Source: Sphingobacteriaceae bacterium UBA2059
GTDB lineage: Bacteria > Bacteroidota > Bacteroidia > Sphingobacteriales > Sphingobacteriaceae
Reading direction: 5' to 3'
NCBI GenBank assembly: GCA_002332615.1
Contig: DDAL01000018.1
Coordinates: forward strand, 6,660-64,985
Length of the DNA stretch: 58,326 nucleotides
Shown: piece by piece, positions 1 to 7,908 of the stretch
Numbering within the stretch: the stretch's first letter is position 1
How the letters are laid out: every line of letters starts with the position of its first letter
Notes under the pieces: generated by a model
What the model saw: the letters and a program-made list of their open reading frames with translations, nothing else
Database searches by the model: none
What the model was told of the DNA's origin: nothing
Program-made: the position numbers and the translations under genes

Positions 1-86
1 TCCAGAAAAGCCAGGAACTGATCGTTTTCGGCTATTTTATATGAAGGGATTTCACCTTTGATAATTTTGCTGAATATAGTTGCCAT
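1..86 (-). CDS. HIT family (histidine triad) protein, 5' end only
   Basis: This is the first 28 codons of a gene that leaves the window on the left. It starts at an ATG on the minus strand and reads MATIFSKIIKGEIPSYKIA followed by ENDQFLAFL. The I-F-x-K-I-I-x-G-E-I-P-S opening is the hallmark N-terminus of HIT-superfamily nucleotide hydrolases (Hint/HinT type). The catalytic HxHxH motif lies outside the window and cannot be checked. It sits 7 bases downstream of greA on the same strand, so the two are probably cotranscribed. Confidence 0.82.
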   Translation of the reverse strand, partial: MATIFSKIIKGEIPSYKIAENDQFLAFL

Positions 87-93
87 AGGTTTT

Positions 94-567
94 TTAACGT
101 GATATTTCTAATACTTCAAATTGTATTTTCCCGGCGGGCACCTGAATTTCTGCCGTGTCGCCTACTGATTTTCCAAGCAGCCCCTGAGCAATGGGCGATT
201 TAACGGATAGCTTACCGGCTTTTAAGTCGGCCTCGGCTTCAGATACAAGCTGATAGGACATGACGGCTCCGTTTTTAAGATTCTTAATCTTTACAACCGA
301 GAGAGCAAGCACTTTTGTTGTGTCCATTTTAGATTCGTCAATAAGTCTTGCCCCGGCAAGCGTATTTTCGAGCTTTGCAATTTTGGCCTCGTGCAGTCCC
401 TGGGCTTCCTTGGCCGCATCGTATTCGGCGTTTTCAGAAAGGTCGCCTTTGTCACGCGCTTCTGCTATTGCTTTGGCAATCTGAGCTCTTCCCTGGGTTT
501 TTAAAAACTGTAGTTCTTCTTTTAATTTATCTAACCCTTCCCTGGTGTAATACGTTACTTCTACCAT
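94..567 (-). CDS. greA: Transcription elongation factor GreA
   Basis: GreA enters the RNA polymerase secondary channel and stimulates cleavage of backtracked transcripts. The 157-residue protein has the N-terminal coiled coil (about residues 5-75), with the tip signature D-K-G-D-L-S-E-N-A-E-Y that supplies the acidic residues. The C-terminal FKBP-like domain contains the P-I-A-Q-G-L-L-G-K-S-V-G-D stretch. I chose the ATG at 567, which gives MVEVTYYT; a TTG 21 bases upstream would add seven residues that do not resemble the family. The gene lies after dxs on the same strand but is separated from it by a strong terminator-like hairpin. The HIT gene follows directly. Confidence 0.96.
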   Translation of the reverse strand: MVEVTYYTREGLDKLKEELQFLKTQGRAQIAKAIAEARDKGDLSENAEYDAAKEAQGLHEAKIAKLENTLAGARLIDESKMDTTKVLALSVVKIKNLKNGAVMSYQLVSEAEADLKAGKLSVKSPIAQGLLGKSVGDTAEIQVPAGKIQFEVLEISR

Positions 568-589
568 ATATTTCTTATTCTTTAACAAC

Positions 590-640
590 CGTAAAAAAGC
601 AACAAGACTACACCGGCTGTAACCAATGTAGTCTTGTTGT
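590..640 (-). terminator. Strong hairpin with U-tract between dxs and greA
   Basis: Positions 600-612 and 627-639 form a perfect 13-bp inverted repeat with a 14-base loop. On the minus strand the stem is followed by GCTTTTTTAC, so it is a good intrinsic terminator for dxs. It lies only about 25 bases before the greA start. A promoter-like pair lies upstream of it, so it could instead be an attenuator in the greA leader. Confidence 0.75.
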
Positions 641-650
641 TTATTCTATA

Positions 651-682
651 CGAAGATAGGATTGACTTGTTATAAATACAAG
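651..682 (-). promoter_or_regulatory. Possible greA promoter (Bacteroidota type)
   Basis: On the minus strand CTTG (679-682) is followed after 20 bases by TATCTTCG (651-658), one mismatch from the Bacteroidota -7 consensus TAnnTTTG. If it is used, transcription would start upstream of the 590-640 hairpin, which would then lie inside the greA leader. Confidence 0.35.
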
Positions 683-733
683 TTTTAAGGTAAATGTTTG
701 AACTTTAAGCATCAGGCTCAAAGGGCTTTGTGC

Positions 734-2662
734 CTAACAAGCCATTATTCTGGTGGTACGGGCAGTGGCCAGCTTTTGTACCGCTGCCGAAATGGAAGCA
801 GCATCGTACCCGCACTCGGCCCACAGCTCGGGCTGTTCGCCATGCTCTACCACGCGATCGGGTATGCCCAGGCGCACCACCTGTGCTGTATAATTATGAT
901 CGGCCATGAACTCGAGGATAGCACTGCCCATACCGCCGGGCAGGCAGCCGTCTTCGACGGTGACAATGCGACTGAACTTACTGAATACTTCGTGCAGCAT
1001 CAGCTCGTCCAGAGGCTTTATATACCTAAGATCATAATGAGCGGGGTAAATACCCATACTGTTAAGCTCGAGGCATGCCTTTACGGCTTCGTTGCCTATA
1101 TGCCCGATGCTCAGGATGGCTACTTCTTCACCATCGCATAGTTTACGGCCTTTGCCCACAGGCAGTGCCTGCATGGGCCGCCGCCAGTCGGGCATAGTGC
1201 CTGAGCCCCGGGGGTAGCGTATTACAAAGGGCCCCATGCCTTCCTGCTGGGCTGTGAACATAAGGTTTCGAAGCTCTTCCTCATTCATGGGGGCAGAGAT
1301 CGTTATATTGGGAATGGAGCGCATGTAGGCTATATCATAAGCCCCGTGATGTGTAGGCCCGTCGGCTCCGGCAAGGCCGGCTCTGTCGAGGCAAAAGACA
1401 ACATTGAGGTTTTGTATAGCCACATCATGAATAACCTGATCATAGGCCCGCTGCATGAAGCTTGAGTATATATTACAGAATGGCACCATTCCGCGGGTGG
1501 CAAGACCCGCAGAAAAGGTAACGGCATGCTGCTCGGCAATGCCTACATCGAAGGCGCGGTAGGGCATTGCTTTCATCATAATATTAAGGGAGCATCCGCT
1601 GGGCATAGCCGGGGTTACGCCCATAATTTTAGGGTTTTTTTCGGCAAGCTCTACAATGGTATGTCCAAAGACATCCTGATATTTTGGAGGGCGGGGCTTA
1701 TCGGTAACACTCCTTTTTATTTCACCGGTAATTTTATCAAACAAGCCGGGTGCATGCCACCGTGTCTGGTCTTTTTCGGCCAGGCTGAAGCCCTTGCCTT
1801 TTACCGTAAGGCAGTGCAGTATCTTAGGACCGGGTATGCTGCGCAAGTCTCTTATGGTGCGCACGAGTTGTTTTACGTCGTGCCCATCCACCGGGCCGAA
1901 GTATCTGAAATTAAGCGCTTCAAACAGGTTGCTTTCTTTCAACAGGGTGCCCTTGATGCTTTTTTCAATTTTGCGCACAATCTCATGGGCATTTGGGCCC
2001 AGCTCGGAGAGTTTGCTTAATATACTGGAAATATCATCCCGGAAACGGTTATAAGGCCGGGAGGTTGATATGGCGGTAAGGTATTCTTTGAGCGCCCCTA
2101 CATTAGGGTCTATAGACATGCAGTTATCGTTTAAAATAACCAGCAGATTGGTATTTTCTATACCGGCATGGTTCATGGCCTCGAAGGACATTCCGGCGGT
2201 CATGGCACCGTCGCCAATTACCGCTACGTGCTGCCGGTCTGCCTCGCCATTATAATGGGAGGCTACCGCCATGCCCAAGGCAGCCGAAATGGATGTAGAA
2301 GAATGGCCCACGCCGAACGTATCGTAAGGACTTTCGGACCTTTTGGGGAAACCGCTGATGCCTTTGTACAGGCGGTTGGTATGAAAAACAGACTGCCTGC
2401 CTGTAAGTATCTTATGGCCGTAAGCCTGATGCCCTACGTCCCATACGAGCTGATCATAGGGCGTATTGAGTACGTAATGAAGAGCTACAGACAGCTCAAC
2501 AACACCCAGACTTGCACCGAAGTGCCCGCCATTTACAGATACTACATCAATAATATATTGTCGAAGTTCTGCACATACGCGCTCAAGCTCACTCTCACTG
2601 AGTTTTTTAAGGTCAGATGGTAGTTGAATGCTTTCTAATAGTTCTCCTGGCTTTATTTCCAT
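734..2662 (-). CDS. dxs: 1-deoxy-D-xylulose-5-phosphate synthase
   Basis: DXS condenses pyruvate and glyceraldehyde-3-phosphate with thiamine diphosphate to make DXP, the first step of the MEP isoprenoid pathway, which also feeds thiamine and pyridoxal synthesis. The 642-residue length is typical. Visible motifs are W-D-V-G-H-Q-A-Y at 74-81, the ThDP/Mg motif G-D-G-A-M-T-A-G at 150-157 with N-D-N at 178-180, and the pyrimidine-domain stretch D-R-A-G-L-A-G-A-D-G-P-T-H-H-G. The transketolase C-terminal domain is complete. The gene is divergent from scpA across about 106 bases, with a TAACTTTG element 29 bases upstream of the start. It is monocistronic by the terminator downstream. Confidence 0.97.
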   Translation of the reverse strand: MEIKPGELLESIQLPSDLKKLSESELERVCAELRQYIIDVVSVNGGHFGASLGVVELSVALHYVLNTPYDQLVWDVGHQAYGHKILTGRQSVFHTNRLYKGISGFPKRSESPYDTFGVGHSSTSISAALGMAVASHYNGEADRQHVAVIGDGAMTAGMSFEAMNHAGIENTNLLVILNDNCMSIDPNVGALKEYLTAISTSRPYNRFRDDISSILSKLSELGPNAHEIVRKIEKSIKGTLLKESNLFEALNFRYFGPVDGHDVKQLVRTIRDLRSIPGPKILHCLTVKGKGFSLAEKDQTRWHAPGLFDKITGEIKRSVTDKPRPPKYQDVFGHTIVELAEKNPKIMGVTPAMPSGCSLNIMMKAMPYRAFDVGIAEQHAVTFSAGLATRGMVPFCNIYSSFMQRAYDQVIHDVAIQNLNVVFCLDRAGLAGADGPTHHGAYDIAYMRSIPNITISAPMNEEELRNLMFTAQQEGMGPFVIRYPRGSGTMPDWRRPMQALPVGKGRKLCDGEEVAILSIGHIGNEAVKACLELNSMGIYPAHYDLRYIKPLDELMLHEVFSKFSRIVTVEDGCLPGGMGSAILEFMADHNYTAQVVRLGIPDRVVEHGEQPELWAECGYDAASISAAVQKLATARTTRIMAC

Positions 2663-2690
2663 TAGCGTAGCAGTATAAGTTTAAAAGATG

Positions 2691-2698
2691 CAAAGTTA
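2691..2698 (-). promoter_or_regulatory. dxs -7 promoter element
   Basis: The minus strand reads TAACTTTG, an exact match to TAnnTTTG. A start site about 7 bases downstream would leave a 20-base leader before the dxs ATG. I see no clear -33 TTTG at the usual distance, so this is a half-supported promoter. Confidence 0.5.
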
Positions 2699-2750
2699 TA
2701 AATAATTTAGGCCATGTTGTTATTTATTCGCGGTGCTCCAATTTAATAAG

Positions 2751-2758
2751 TATTTTTG
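2751..2758 (+). promoter_or_regulatory. Possible scpA -7 promoter element
   Basis: TATTTTTG matches TAnnTTTG and ends 10 bases before the scpA ATG. That would make the transcript nearly leaderless. No convincing -33 box is visible, so it is tentative. Confidence 0.3.
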
Positions 2759-2768
2759 ACTGTTTGCG

Positions 2769-3527
2769 ATGCCACAAAAAACCTATGACATTCGTTTACC
2801 CCAGTTTGAAGGGCCTTTTGACCTTCTTTTGTTCTTTATTGAACGCGATGAGCTGGACATACACGAAATTTCCCTGGCTGCTATTACCAACGACTTTTTG
2901 CATTATATCCATACCTTAACCCGGCTGGACATTGAAGTGGCCAGCGAATTTATCTATGTGGCAGCGACGCTGATGCGCATTAAAGTAAGAATGCTTTTGC
3001 CCCGACCACAGGCTGAAACTACTGACGACGAGCCGGATACGCAGCAGGAACTGGTGAACAGGCTTATAGAGTATAAATTATTTAAAGATGCAGCCGCCCG
3101 CCTGCGGGAGCTTGAAGAAGCCCGCCTGTTAAGATTTAAACGGGGCAATACCGGCTTTGATACTAAGCGCATGAATGAAAAGGGCGGGCATACGGCCGGC
3201 GATGTTTCGTCAGTGAGCGTTTATCGCTTAATGCAGGCCTATCGCCGGGTAAGCGAGAGGCTGGCAGGCCGCCGGCAGGAGGTTAAACATGTTATTGAGA
3301 GATATCCCTATACCATTGATGAACAAAAAAAAGCCATCAGCGGGTTCTTAAGGGTTAATAAGGAACTTAACTTTGCAGACCTGCAAAGAAACTGCGAAAA
3401 CAAGGTGCACTTTATTTACAATTTTTTGGCTATACTAGAGATGTTGCAGCAGCAGCTTATAACTATTGAAGCAGGACTGGGCTATAACAACTTTTTTATA
3501 GCTGAAGGTTCTGCTATTAACACATAA
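2769..3527 (+). CDS. scpA: Segregation and condensation protein A
   Basis: ScpA is the kleisin subunit of the SMC-ScpA-ScpB condensin that organises and segregates the chromosome. The 252-residue protein opens with the family signature F-E-G-P-F-D-L-L-L-F-F-I-E (about 14-26) followed by D-I-x-E-I-S. It has a charged, variable middle and a winged-helix-like C-terminus that contacts the other SMC head (F-I-Y-N-F-L-A-I-L-E-M). ScpB is not in the window. glyA follows 14 bases downstream, so the two are probably one transcript. Confidence 0.95.
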   Translation: MPQKTYDIRLPQFEGPFDLLLFFIERDELDIHEISLAAITNDFLHYIHTLTRLDIEVASEFIYVAATLMRIKVRMLLPRPQAETTDDEPDTQQELVNRLIEYKLFKDAAARLRELEEARLLRFKRGNTGFDTKRMNEKGGHTAGDVSSVSVYRLMQAYRRVSERLAGRRQEVKHVIERYPYTIDEQKKAISGFLRVNKELNFADLQRNCENKVHFIYNFLAILEMLQQQLITIEAGLGYNNFFIAEGSAINT

Positions 3528-3541
3528 ACAACCAACAAAAA

Positions 3542-4813
3542 ATGAACAGAGACAATGTTATTTTCAATCTCATTGAGAAAGAACTTGAGAGGCAGGAAAA
3601 CGGTATTGAGTTAATTGCTTCGGAAAACTTTGTAACCAGGCAGGTTATGGAAGCAGCAGGCTCGGTACTGACCAACAAATATGCCGAAGGCTTGCCTGGA
3701 AAACGCTATTATGGCGGCTGCGAAGTGGTAGACGAAATAGAAACCCTTGCTATAGAACGTGCCAAAGAGCTGTTTGGCGCGGATTGGGTTAACGTTCAGC
3801 CTCACTCCGGGGCACAGGCTAATGCCGCCGTAATGCTTGCCGTTTTGCAACCCGGCGATAAGATACTTGGTTTTGACCTTTCGCATGGCGGACACCTTAC
3901 TCACGGGTCGCCGGTGAATTTTTCGGGCAAGCTTTACAATCCTTCATTTTATGGTGTAAAGCAGGATACCGGTCTTATTGACTATGAAAAACTGGAAGAG
4001 GTGGCCCTGGCCGAAAAGCCAAAGCTTATTATATGCGGTGCTTCGGCTTACTCGCGCGACTGGGATTATGAGTTTATACGCCGTGTGGCGGATAAGGTAG
4101 GCGCTCTGGTACTGGCAGATATTTCTCACCCTTCGGGACTTATAGCCAAAGGCCTGCTTAATAATCCGCTGCCGCACTGCCACATTGTTACTACAACTAC
4201 CCATAAAACACTGCGCGGGCCAAGAGGCGGTATTATAATGATGGGCAAAGACTTTGAAAACCCCTGGGGCATTAAAACTCCTAAAGGTGAGGTGCGTAAA
4301 ATGTCGGCACTGCTGGATATGGCTGTATTTCCGGGCACTCAGGGCGGTCCGCTGGAGCACATTATTGCTGCAAAGGCAATTGCATTTGGCGAGGCTTTAA
4401 GCGATGGCTATATGGAGTACATTCAACAGGTTAAGAAGAACGCATCGGCTATGGCTGAAGCCTTCGTAAAGCGCGACTATAACATTATATCCGGCGGTAC
4501 AGACAATCATCTGATGCTGATTGATCTTAGAAATAAAAACATCAGCGGCAAGGCTGCTGAGGCAGGTTTGCAGAAAGCGCATATTACGGTAAATAAAAAT
4601 ATGGTTCCTTTCGATGACAAATCGCCTTTTGTTACCTCGGGTATCCGCATTGGCAGCGCTGCCATTACTTCGCGCGGCCTCATGGAAGAACACATGAATC
4701 AAATTGTAGAGTATATTGACGAGGTACTTATGAATATTGATAATGATAAACACCTTGAAACTGTTCAACACAGGGTGGCCGACTTCATGAAGGCTTTTCC
4801 GCTTTACAAATAG
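3542..4813 (+). CDS. glyA: Serine hydroxymethyltransferase
   Basis: This PLP enzyme converts serine and tetrahydrofolate to glycine and methylene-THF, the main source of one-carbon units. At 423 residues it has the usual length for the bacterial enzyme. The PLP-binding lysine is K222 in T-T-T-T-H-K-T-L-R-G-P-R-G-G. The N-terminus has E-L-I-A-S-E-N-F-V and Y-A-E-G-x-P-G-K-R-Y-Y-G-G. The D-I-S-H-P-S-G stretch (193-199) replaces the more common D-M-A-H-I-A-G; this may be a lineage variant, with Asp and His retained. It probably shares a transcript with scpA and is followed by a long hairpin. Confidence 0.97.
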   Translation: MNRDNVIFNLIEKELERQENGIELIASENFVTRQVMEAAGSVLTNKYAEGLPGKRYYGGCEVVDEIETLAIERAKELFGADWVNVQPHSGAQANAAVMLAVLQPGDKILGFDLSHGGHLTHGSPVNFSGKLYNPSFYGVKQDTGLIDYEKLEEVALAEKPKLIICGASAYSRDWDYEFIRRVADKVGALVLADISHPSGLIAKGLLNNPLPHCHIVTTTTHKTLRGPRGGIIMMGKDFENPWGIKTPKGEVRKMSALLDMAVFPGTQGGPLEHIIAAKAIAFGEALSDGYMEYIQQVKKNASAMAEAFVKRDYNIISGGTDNHLMLIDLRNKNISGKAAEAGLQKAHITVNKNMVPFDDKSPFVTSGIRIGSAAITSRGLMEEHMNQIVEYIDEVLMNIDNDKHLETVQHRVADFMKAFPLYK

Positions 4814-4835
4814 CTAACATAGGAAGGGCGCATGC

Positions 4836-4865
4836 TTATGGACTGCCCCCAAAAGTTTGGACAAA
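4836..4865. mobile_element. Possible solo end of an IS3-family element
   Basis: The stretch GGACTGCCCCCAAAAGTTTG, followed by GACA, resembles the terminal inverted repeats of IS3-group insertion sequences (ACTGCCCCC-AAAAGTTTGGACA type). No transposase and no matching inverted end are nearby, so if real it is a relic left by deletion. The assignment is from memory of such ends, not from a search. Confidence 0.3.
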
Positions 4866-4885
4866 TTTAATTATTAGATTTGTAA

Positions 4886-4915
4886 CAATGAGCCCGATAT
4901 TCATCGGGCTCATTG
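4886..4915. terminator. Perfect 13-bp hairpin downstream of glyA
   Basis: 4886-4898 and 4903-4915 are exact reverse complements with a 4-base loop. There is no clean T-run after the stem (cgttaagtt), so it may act as a 3'-end stabiliser or weak terminator for glyA. The rest of the 250-base gap before the convergent hexosaminidase gene holds only a short CCCCTTT/AAAGGGG dyad at 5021-5038. Confidence 0.5.
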
Positions 4916-5065
4916 CGTTAAGTTAAGTTTTATTCACTCTTTATTGTAATAGTGAATATAGTCGCTTCATAACATACCCCAGCTCGCTGGCGCAGGGTCT
5001 TCCCTCCAGGCCGCGAGCCACCCCTTTTAATAAAGGGGATTTTTAGGGGCTTTCCAATACCGTTA

Positions 5066-7561
5066 TCAGGGTTTCAGCCGGATAATTTTGCCCTGAAGCT
5101 TATTTTTATAGAATGAGGTAACAACAACCTTGTCGCCAGCGGGGATGGGACCGCTATATACCTTACTTTGTGTGGTGGGTATGCTGCCATCAGTGGTATA
5201 ATGTATGCTTATATCGGGCGTGGGGCTGTTGCAAACGAGCTGTCCTCCGCTGATCTTCATTCCTATATCGGGCACTCTGAAATGTATTCCCTGCTGAAAG
5301 AGGCGCTGGTATTCCTGCTGGTTTACCTGCTGAAGGAAGCTGTACCAGTCCTGACGGAATGCCTGAGGCTGATCCTGCATTTCCCATACGGGCTTCGGGG
5401 TCCAGGCGCGCTCGGCAAGGGCCAGCAGCCGCGGGAAGATCATGTAATGCATGCGCTCGCGGGTTTTCACTTTTTCTTCCCAAAGGGCGGCTTTTATGCC
5501 AATGATATTGGCTTCGCCCGCAGGTGTAAGACGTTCTTTTTTATCAAGCAGGCCGGGTTTAAGGGGCTGGCCGGCACCGGTGGTGCGGATGTTGTGAAAG
5601 TAATTGGACGGAAGGAAAGAGAAGGTGCGCTCGAGATTGATAAGCGCTGCCCAGGTGTGGCCAGGTTCCTCGTAAACATCGTTCCAGGCCAGATCGAAAT
5701 AAACGTTGTGCGCACTGGCGAAGACTACTTTGTAGCCCATGTTGGCCATTTTATACGCCAGGTCTTCGTTGCCGCCGCCAATAACGGAGTTCCACACGTC
5801 TACCTGCATCCCTGTGCCGGCGAAGGTGGGATTGGCCTGCATGCCTTTGCCTTTGTTTACCATGCCGAGTTCTTCCCAACCAGCAAGTGTTAAATTTTTG
5901 CGTTTAAAAAGCTGTTGAAGCCGGCCTACGTACCAGGGCCATACTTCGTGTATGGTGCGCAGGTTTTCTTTCTTCATCAGACTGCTGATGAGGGGCGAGC
6001 CTTCCCAGGCGCCTTTGGGCACTTCGTCGGCTCCCATGTGTACTTTTTGAAGGGTAAGGCCTGCCTGTCTGTACATATCGGCCAGGGCATCGATCACTGT
6101 TTCGAGAAAACGGTAGGTCGATGGCAGGGCTACGTTCATTACATTATCGTTCCAGTACTGGGCAGAGCTGTAAACAGATTTATCTGCGGCATCGCGCAGC
6201 AAAAATTCTTCGGCTTCTTTAAGCTTGCCCTGTTTGCGCAGGCGCTCATAGCGGGCATCCATAGACTTGATGGCTGCACGGGCATGACCGGGGGTTTCAA
6301 TTTCGGGGATGACCCGGATGTAGCGGTCGCGGGCATACTTGAGGATGTCTATAAAATCCTGGCGGCTAAGGTATTGCCTGGCCGGGGCATTGGCTCCAGA
6401 TCCGTAGCCGGGCTGCAGGGACTGTCCGTTTTGATAGGAGGCCGAACGCACGGAGCCTACTTGTGTGAGCTCGGGCAGGGCAGGGATTTCCAGGCGCCAG
6501 CCTTCGTCATCACTAAAATGAAGGTGGAGCGTGTTGAGCTTATAGCCTGCCATCTGATCGATGATCTGAAGGATTTCTTGTTTCCCTTTAAAGTTACGTG
6601 CAATGTCGAGCATAAATCCGCGGTAGCCGAAGCGGGGCTTGTCCTGTATGCTGAGGGCCGGAATGCTGTGGAAAGCCCGGCGCATAAGCAGGGTATTTGC
6701 AGGAAGCAATTGCCTGATGCTTTGCAGGGCATAGAACACCCCTTCGGCCGAGGAGGCTTCTATGCTTACCTGGAAAGGACTTATATTGAGGTTGTATTCT
6801 TCTTTATGAAGGCTGCCCTTGTAATTGACAGCGATGTGGGATTTGCTGTTCCGGATTTTTTGGGACGCCTGATAATTACCGGGAAGTTGAGCCAGGGTGC
6901 GGCGTATGGCGGCGCTTTGGGCCTGAAACTGACCAGCTATGCTGAGCGTGGTGGCGGCAGAGTACATAAAGCTACCGGCTTTGACTTGCAGGTGCGCAGG
7001 CTGCGGAATGATGCGAATGCTGCTTTGCTGCTGCCCGGCAAAGTTGGTGAGGTTTTCGTTTTCTTCGTACTGCTTTTCGAGTGCGGCAAAGAGCTTTTGC
7101 TGTGCGCCGAAATAAGGAAGTACCGTATAGTTTGTTAGCGGCCGGGGGTTTTGGCTGCCTGATGCGCCGGTGGTATAGAGCCCTTCGGGGGCGTCGGTAT
7201 AGTTAACGATTTTGCTTACATACTGATAATCGACCACCAGGGAGTCGCCTGCGGGGAGACTGGCTTTGCTGCCAAAGCTGAGCTGGTATAGGTCGCCGTT
7301 TTGGTGACTGAGCGCATAAGGAGCCTTGACACTTTTGGCATTCACTGAGCGCATAGAGTTAAACCACAGGCTGGTAGCGCTTAGGGGAAGGGCGCCGATG
7401 CCGGTATTTTTTATAATGAACTGTGCCTGTGACTTGCCTGCTGCGTTTTGCAGCTCGAGCAGTTTCCAGGATACAGCCATGCCTCCTTGCTGCCCGTAGG
7501 CTGAAAGACTAAGAACGCTTGCTATGCTTAAAATAAATAGGGAAATGCTGTGTTTTTTCAT
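5066..7561 (-). CDS. GH20 beta-N-acetylhexosaminidase, secreted
   Basis: A glycoside hydrolase family 20 enzyme that removes terminal GlcNAc or GalNAc from chitooligosaccharides or glycoproteins by substrate-assisted catalysis. Residues 1-24 are a signal peptide ending in Y-G-Q. An N-terminal chitobiase-like beta domain covers about 28-150, the GH20b domain about 183-305, and the TIM-barrel about 312-745. The catalytic pair D512-E513 sits in H-M-G-A-D-E. A C-terminal chitobiase-type domain (about 770-831, Y-T-T-D-G-S-x-P) follows. At 831 residues it matches multidomain chitobiase-like members. It is probably periplasmic or outer-membrane associated, and convergent with glyA. The xseB-xseA genes lie upstream on the same strand after a 140-base gap. 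Confidence 0.93.
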   Translation of the reverse strand: MKKHSISLFILSIASVLSLSAYGQQGGMAVSWKLLELQNAAGKSQAQFIIKNTGIGALPLSATSLWFNSMRSVNAKSVKAPYALSHQNGDLYQLSFGSKASLPAGDSLVVDYQYVSKIVNYTDAPEGLYTTGASGSQNPRPLTNYTVLPYFGAQQKLFAALEKQYEENENLTNFAGQQQSSIRIIPQPAHLQVKAGSFMYSAATTLSIAGQFQAQSAAIRRTLAQLPGNYQASQKIRNSKSHIAVNYKGSLHKEEYNLNISPFQVSIEASSAEGVFYALQSIRQLLPANTLLMRRAFHSIPALSIQDKPRFGYRGFMLDIARNFKGKQEILQIIDQMAGYKLNTLHLHFSDDEGWRLEIPALPELTQVGSVRSASYQNGQSLQPGYGSGANAPARQYLSRQDFIDILKYARDRYIRVIPEIETPGHARAAIKSMDARYERLRKQGKLKEAEEFLLRDAADKSVYSSAQYWNDNVMNVALPSTYRFLETVIDALADMYRQAGLTLQKVHMGADEVPKGAWEGSPLISSLMKKENLRTIHEVWPWYVGRLQQLFKRKNLTLAGWEELGMVNKGKGMQANPTFAGTGMQVDVWNSVIGGGNEDLAYKMANMGYKVVFASAHNVYFDLAWNDVYEEPGHTWAALINLERTFSFLPSNYFHNIRTTGAGQPLKPGLLDKKERLTPAGEANIIGIKAALWEEKVKTRERMHYMIFPRLLALAERAWTPKPVWEMQDQPQAFRQDWYSFLQQVNQQEYQRLFQQGIHFRVPDIGMKISGGQLVCNSPTPDISIHYTTDGSIPTTQSKVYSGPIPAGDKVVVTSFYKNKLQGKIIRLKP

Positions 7562-7701
7562 GCGATAAAAAAATGACTGGAACCTTTAAAGGGGAAAGAT
7601 ACTAAAATATAAGAAATGAGGCGATTAGGGGCTAAGCCTCCGCCCGAGGGCCTTTGTTGCCCGGGCCCGGTGCCTTCTGCATCCTTGTCTAAAGGCCGGC
7701 C

Positions 7702-7908
7702 TTACTTGTTGGTATCGCCCATCTGGGCAATAATATTGCTTACTTCCTGCTCGGTAGAGCTGAGCCTGGCCTTACAGAAGGTAATAAGCTCGGAGGCGCG
7801 CTTTACTTTTTGTGCCAGCTCGTCGACCGATACGGATTCGGTTTCTATTTCTTTTGCTATTGCGGCCAGTTCCTGGTAGGCCTGGTCATATGTTAAATTC
7901 TGTTCCAT
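7702..7908 (-). CDS. xseB: Exodeoxyribonuclease VII small subunit
   Basis: A 68-residue helical protein with the XseB signature: T-Y-D-Q-A-Y-Q-E-L-A-A-I near the start, then E-T-E-S-V-S-V-D-E-L-A-Q-K-V-K-R-A-x-E-L and F-C-K-A-R-L. It packs as several copies on the long helical arm of XseA to form the single-strand-specific nuclease. Its start lies inside the 3' end of xseA (23-base overlap), which implies translational coupling. Confidence 0.93.
   Translation of the reverse strand: MEQNLTYDQAYQELAAIAKEIETESVSVDELAQKVKRASELITFCKARLSSTEQEVSNIIAQMGDTNK

Noticed and set aside
5168..7138. Long plus-strand open frames opposite the hexosaminidase gene (241 and 407 codons).
   Set aside because: They are mirror frames of a GC-rich gene whose minus-strand product has clear GH20 motifs; their translations show no domain.
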